DNA of 33,447 nucleotides from an uncultured Faecalibaculum sp. (GTDB lineage Bacteria; Bacillota_I; Bacilli_A; Erysipelotrichales; Erysipelotrichaceae), in NCBI RefSeq assembly GCF_910588395.1, contig NZ_CAJUPA010000028.1, positions 1 through 33,447 of the forward strand. The letters are read 5' to 3'. The notes under the pieces are model-generated. The model saw only the letters and a list, made by a program, of their open reading frames with translations. It made no database searches and was not told the origin of the DNA. The translations under genes were made by a program, and so were the position numbers. Of the stretch, positions 30,692 to 33,447 are shown piece after piece. The first letter of the stretch is position 1. Each line of letters starts with the position of its first letter.

Positions 30692-31473
30692 GGTTTGTCT
30701 TCCCTTTCAGCTGCTGCCTCCGGGCTGTTTCCGGCAGAGACATCCACTGTCTCCTCCTGGGACCGGTCAGAGCGCTCCAGCGCCTCCGGATTGAACCGGT
30801 ATCCCGCACCGCGCACCGTTTCGATCCCCCGTCCGGCTTCCTTCAGCTTTCCCCGCAGCGTGTTCACATGCACGTCCACCGTCCTGGTTCCCCCGGCAAA
30901 ATCCGTATCCCAGACCTTCATGAGCAGTTCATCCCGGGAAAACACCTTGCGCGGCGACCTGGTGAGCACCTTCAGCAAGTCGTATTCCTTCCGCGTCAGA
31001 TTCACCCTCTGATCACCTGCCGTCACTTCATGCGCCGTCAGATCCAGACGGAGTCCCTCAAACTCCAGAATTCCGCCGGTTTCCCGGTTATCCTTTGTAT
31101 GCCGGTTTACCCGCCGCAGCAGCGCACGGATCCGGGACATCATCTCTGCCATCCCGAACGGCTTGCTCAGATAGTCATCTGCACCCAGATCCAGCCCCGT
31201 CACAGTATCCGATTCCGCCGTCCTGGCTGTTTCCATGATCACCGGCAAATCCGCCGTCTCCGGATTCTGCCTCAGTTTCTGCAGAATCATCAGGCCATCC
31301 TGCTCCGGCATCATGATATCCAGCAGCACCAGATCCGGCCGGCGGTCTTTCACCGCCTCCAGCAGCGCTGTCCCGGTCTCAAATCCCTTCGCTTCGAAAT
31401 CCGAAACCTGCAGTGTATACAGAATCAGTTCCCGAATCCCCTGGTCGTCCTCAGCAATGTAAATCAGCGGCAT
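30688..31473 (-). CDS. OmpR/PhoB family response regulator
   Basis: A 261-residue response regulator. The receiver domain holds the acidic pair E8-D9-D10, the phosphorylated D52 in LVLLDIMMP, and a KPF lysine near 102. The position usually read as IMLTAR is IMETAR. The C-terminal winged helix is of the OmpR type (LTRKEYDLLKVLTRSPRKVFSRDELL, then TRTVDVHVNTLRGKL and VRGAGYRF). About 30 acidic, flexible residues follow the domain, beyond the usual length. AAAGGAG precedes the start at 31473. It is co-transcribed with the kinase that follows and probably binds the direct repeats in its own promoter. Confidence 0.94.
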   Translation of the reverse strand: MPLIYIAEDDQGIRELILYTLQVSDFEAKGFETGTALLEAVKDRRPDLVLLDIMMPEQDGLMILQKLRQNPETADLPVIMETARTAESDTVTGLDLGADDYLSKPFGMAEMMSRIRALLRRVNRHTKDNRETGGILEFEGLRLDLTAHEVTAGDQRVNLTRKEYDLLKVLTRSPRKVFSRDELLMKVWDTDFAGGTRTVDVHVNTLRGKLKEAGRGIETVRGAGYRFNPEALERSDRSQEETVDVSAGNSPEAAAEREDKP

Positions 31474-31507
31474 GTGAGTCTCCTTTCCGTGTCCATCATT
31501 CATTTTC

Positions 31508-31561
31508 AGTATACGTTGACCCGGTTAAATCCACGTCTGACATGTGTAAAGGTTGTGTAAA
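31508..31561 (-). promoter_or_regulatory. Promoter with PhoP-box-like direct repeats before the response regulator
   Basis: On the minus strand two exact TTTACA hexamers (31556-31561 and 31545-31550) are separated by 5 bases, an 11-base period. The next in-phase positions are CAGACG (31534-31539) and TTAACC (31523-31528); the latter fits TTHAYA with one mismatch. A -10 box TATACT lies at 31508-31513, without a good -35. This is the layout of Bacillus PhoP boxes upstream of autoregulated phoPR genes. Confidence 0.6.
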
Positions 31562-31743
31562 AGAATGTTGCCGATGGGTCTGCCGACCCTGCCGGGGCAT
31601 AAACCAGCGGGCAGAAGGGCTTGTCTGGCAGGAGCATTGTCACAGAAAACGGATGGTGTTCTCCACCGGGAAACCCGGACAGCGGGCAGCAGGCTGTTCT
31701 GTACCTGACTGTTGTGCAGGAGAGGATGGTCAAAGTCAGATGG

Positions 31744-31766
31744 GCTGACAGCGATCCGGTGTCAGC
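31744..31766. repeat. 7-bp hairpin before the 33-bp repeats
   Basis: GCTGACA (31744-31750) and TGTCAGC (31760-31766) form a perfect stem with a 9-base loop, 20 bases before the first repeat core. Otherwise the stretch 31562-31785 contains no gene that I can support. Confidence 0.5.
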
Positions 31767-31785
31767 TCTGCAGGGAATTCGAAAA

Positions 31786-31893
31786 AATGTCGCAGACAAC
31801 CCCCGAAAACATTGGAATAATGTCGCATTTTACCTCCTGAAACCCGCGAAAAATGTAGCAGTTTACTCTCGAAAAGTGATGAAAAATGTAGCA
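31786..31893. repeat. 33-bp tandem repeat array upstream of the AAA ATPase gene
   Basis: Four cores AATGT(C/A)GCA begin at 31786, 31819, 31852 and 31885, exactly 33 bases apart. The first three units are full length and also share a TTTAC/ACAAC block after the core, a CGAAAA-like block in the middle and GAAA or GAAT at the end. The fourth breaks off after about 14 bases. The first two cores have C and the last two have A at the variable base. The array ends 67 bases before the ATPase start. Three helical turns per unit suits binding of a protein on one face of the DNA. Confidence 0.85.
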
Positions 31894-31960
31894 GTATAGA
31901 GATGAGCCATGCAGCTGTCTGAAGCAGGCTGTCTGCAGATGCAGAGATGGAGGGCTGAAT

Positions 31961-33346
31961 ATGCTGAAGCGGAAAGTGTATGAAGAACTTGCAAGATGGA
32001 ACAGAGAAGGCACCGGAACAGCTGCTTTCATCATGGGAGCCCGTCAGATTGGAAAATCCACGATTGCCCGGGAATTTGGCCGGAACTGCTTCCGGCAGTT
32101 TATAGAAATCAATTTCATTGATCAGCCTGAAATGAAATCCGCATTTCAGTGGGAAGGCGCCCGAAACATCCTGACAGCACTGACGGCACTCACGCATCAG
32201 ACCATCCTTCCCGGTGAAACGCTGATTCTTCTGGATGAAATCCAGGAATGTCCAGAAGCCAGAACCGCCATCAAGTTTCTTGTGGAGGAAGGCAGCGCCC
32301 GGTACATTGAGACCGGATCACTTCTGGGGGTGAATCATCGGGAAATCAGGTCCTATCCAGTAGGGTACGAAACCATCATCCCCATGTATCCGCTGGATTT
32401 TGAAGAATTCTGCTGGGCCATGCATATTCCGAAGGAAACTCTGGACTATCTGCATGACTGCTTTGAAAAAAAACAGTCTGTTCTGGAACCGGTTCACCGT
32501 GAGATGCTGCAGATGTTTTATACCTATATGATCGTGGGCGGCATGCCGGCTGTCGTGCGTGACTACGTGCAGATTCCGGACCTTGCCGCCTGCAGCCGAA
32601 CACAGAAAGACATCCTCCATCTGTACCGGACTGATATCGCCAGATATGCCAGAAGTACGGAAAAAAACAAAATCCGGGAGATTTTCGACAGCATTCCAGG
32701 TCAGCTGGACAGCAAAAACAGCCGCTTTGTTCTGTCCAGACTCAAAGAGGGAGCACGTCTGCAGAGGTACGAAAACAGCTTCCTGTGGCTGAGGGAAGCT
32801 GGTGTGGCTCTTCCCTGTTTCAATGTCTCGGCTCCGGTTTCGCCTCTTAAACTGAACGAAAAGCGGAGTCTGTTCAAATTGTTTCTGTGTGATACAGGTC
32901 TGCTGTGTGAGGCGAGTCTGGGAAACCTTCAGTACCCGCTCCTGAAAGGAGAGGTTGATATCAACGCCGGCAGCATTCTGGAAAATGTGTTTGCGCAGTC
33001 CATCGTCTCCAAAGACATGGATCTGTATTACTATGACCAGAAGAAATTCGGAGAACTCGACTTTGTCCTGCAGAACGGGAGAAACATTGACCTGTTTGAA
33101 ATCAAATCCGGCAACGACTGGAAAAAGCATTCTTCCCTGACCAAAGCGATTCAGTCGGCTGAATGGGAATTTTCCGGAACCTTCGTTTTCTGCAAAGGAA
33201 ACCTGGAACAGCAAGACAGCATCCTGTACCTGCCATTCTACATGATCATGTTCTATCAGCCCGAGCGCAGCCCGGAGTCTCTTCTCTGGAAACCGGAAAT
33301 GAACGCTCTTATGTCATTCGGTCTGAAGCAGACCGACGAAATCTGA
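31961..33346 (+). CDS. AAA ATPase with C-terminal DUF4143 domain
   Basis: A 461-residue protein of the AAA_14/DUF4143 group. The N-terminal ATPase has Walker A GARQIGKST (26-34, K32) and Walker B LILLDEIQE (D92, E93), and a sensor-like IETGSLLG (117-123). The C-terminal part carries a PD-(D/E)XK-like pattern: E341, D367 in FGELDFVL, then E380 and K382 in LFEIKSG, as is usual for DUF4143. The function of this large family is not known; nuclease activity is inferred only from the residue pattern. GGAGG precedes the start. It stands alone behind the 33-bp repeat array. Confidence 0.88.
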   Translation: MLKRKVYEELARWNREGTGTAAFIMGARQIGKSTIAREFGRNCFRQFIEINFIDQPEMKSAFQWEGARNILTALTALTHQTILPGETLILLDEIQECPEARTAIKFLVEEGSARYIETGSLLGVNHREIRSYPVGYETIIPMYPLDFEEFCWAMHIPKETLDYLHDCFEKKQSVLEPVHREMLQMFYTYMIVGGMPAVVRDYVQIPDLAACSRTQKDILHLYRTDIARYARSTEKNKIREIFDSIPGQLDSKNSRFVLSRLKEGARLQRYENSFLWLREAGVALPCFNVSAPVSPLKLNEKRSLFKLFLCDTGLLCEASLGNLQYPLLKGEVDINAGSILENVFAQSIVSKDMDLYYYDQKKFGELDFVLQNGRNIDLFEIKSGNDWKKHSSLTKAIQSAEWEFSGTFVFCKGNLEQQDSILYLPFYMIMFYQPERSPESLLWKPEMNALMSFGLKQTDEI

Positions 33347-33431
33347 CAGCCCCGGCATTGCGGCAGCCATCGGCATTGACCTGAAAAAAGGAGAATATCC
33401 GAATATTGTTGAGGTCGCTGAGCACCTCTAA
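33327..33431 (+). other. Possible C-terminal gene remnant at the window edge
   Basis: A frame without a good start runs from after a TGA at 33324 to TAA 33429-33431. Its last part, GIAAAIGIDLKKGEYPNIVE and then VAEHL, reads like the C-terminus of a real protein, and base choice is gene-like. I do not recognise the family. It overlaps the end of the ATPase frame only in its first 20 bases. It may be the leftover of a gene displaced when the ATPase arrived. Confidence 0.25.
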
Positions 33432-33447
33432 AGTTTCTGAATCAAAA

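Noticed and set aside
31786..31893. CRISPR array
   Set aside because: Units are contiguous and degenerate with no unique spacers of constant length, and no cas gene is nearby.
31621..31899. 92-codon frame through the 33-bp repeats, giving a repeated KNVA peptide
   Set aside because: There is no ribosome binding site, and the period of 33 is a multiple of 3, so any frame across it gives a peptide repeat. The conservation is better explained as DNA sites.

Overview
The window reads as a chromosomal stretch of a fairly GC-rich Gram-positive fermenter (Bacillota, plausibly an Erysipelotrichaceae-like gut bacterium; this placement is an inference). The grounds are strong AGGAGG-type ribosome binding sites, two lactose/cellobiose-family phosphotransferase (PTS) loci with PRD regulators, candidate CcpA (cre) sites, a YtrA-type GntR/ABC operon, a split ThrE exporter and a PhoP-like direct-repeat promoter. 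No rRNA, tRNA, CRISPR array, transposase or phage module was seen.

Layout. 1-4.1 kb: a CatA-like acetyltransferase, then a leftward block of Nudix hydrolase, small unknown protein, DUF1294 protein and peptide deformylase (preceded by a possible 15-residue leader), then a rightward membrane protein with a papain-like C-terminal domain. 4.1-7.8 kb: a GntR/ATPase/permease operon with its own promoter-operator, a tiny membrane protein and an XRE regulator with membrane segments. 7.8-16.4 kb: a leftward series of PRD regulator, RDD membrane protein, EIIA, EIIB, EIIC, GrdB-like protein, glycosylasparaginase, M20 peptidase and CutC. 16.5-19.3 kb: YitT, an AraC regulator, a broken DUF2000 gene and a nitroreductase. 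19.5-25.1 kb: a complete beta-glucoside operon (EIIC, PRD regulator, EIIB, EIIA, GH1 6-phospho-beta-glucosidase). 25.2-31.5 kb: a DUF362 protein, two flavodoxins, a two-gene ThrE-type exporter and a sensor kinase/response regulator pair. 31.5-33.4 kb: a 33-bp tandem repeat array directly in front of an AAA ATPase/DUF4143 gene.

How the parts may work together. The second PTS locus is conventional: import and phosphorylation of a beta-glucoside followed by GH1 cleavage, controlled by a PRD regulator with all its phosphorylation sites. The first PTS locus is the unusual one. It has no glycosidase, but the genes downstream include a glycosylasparaginase with its substrate-binding residues in place and an M20 peptidase with a reduced lid. 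This suggests, as a hypothesis, use of a sugar-amino-acid conjugate such as GlcNAc-Asn. Two promoters in that locus, before the regulator and before EIIB, share one architecture: a 20-bp dyad motif, then a cre-like site over the -10 box at the same distance. The regulator probably activates both.
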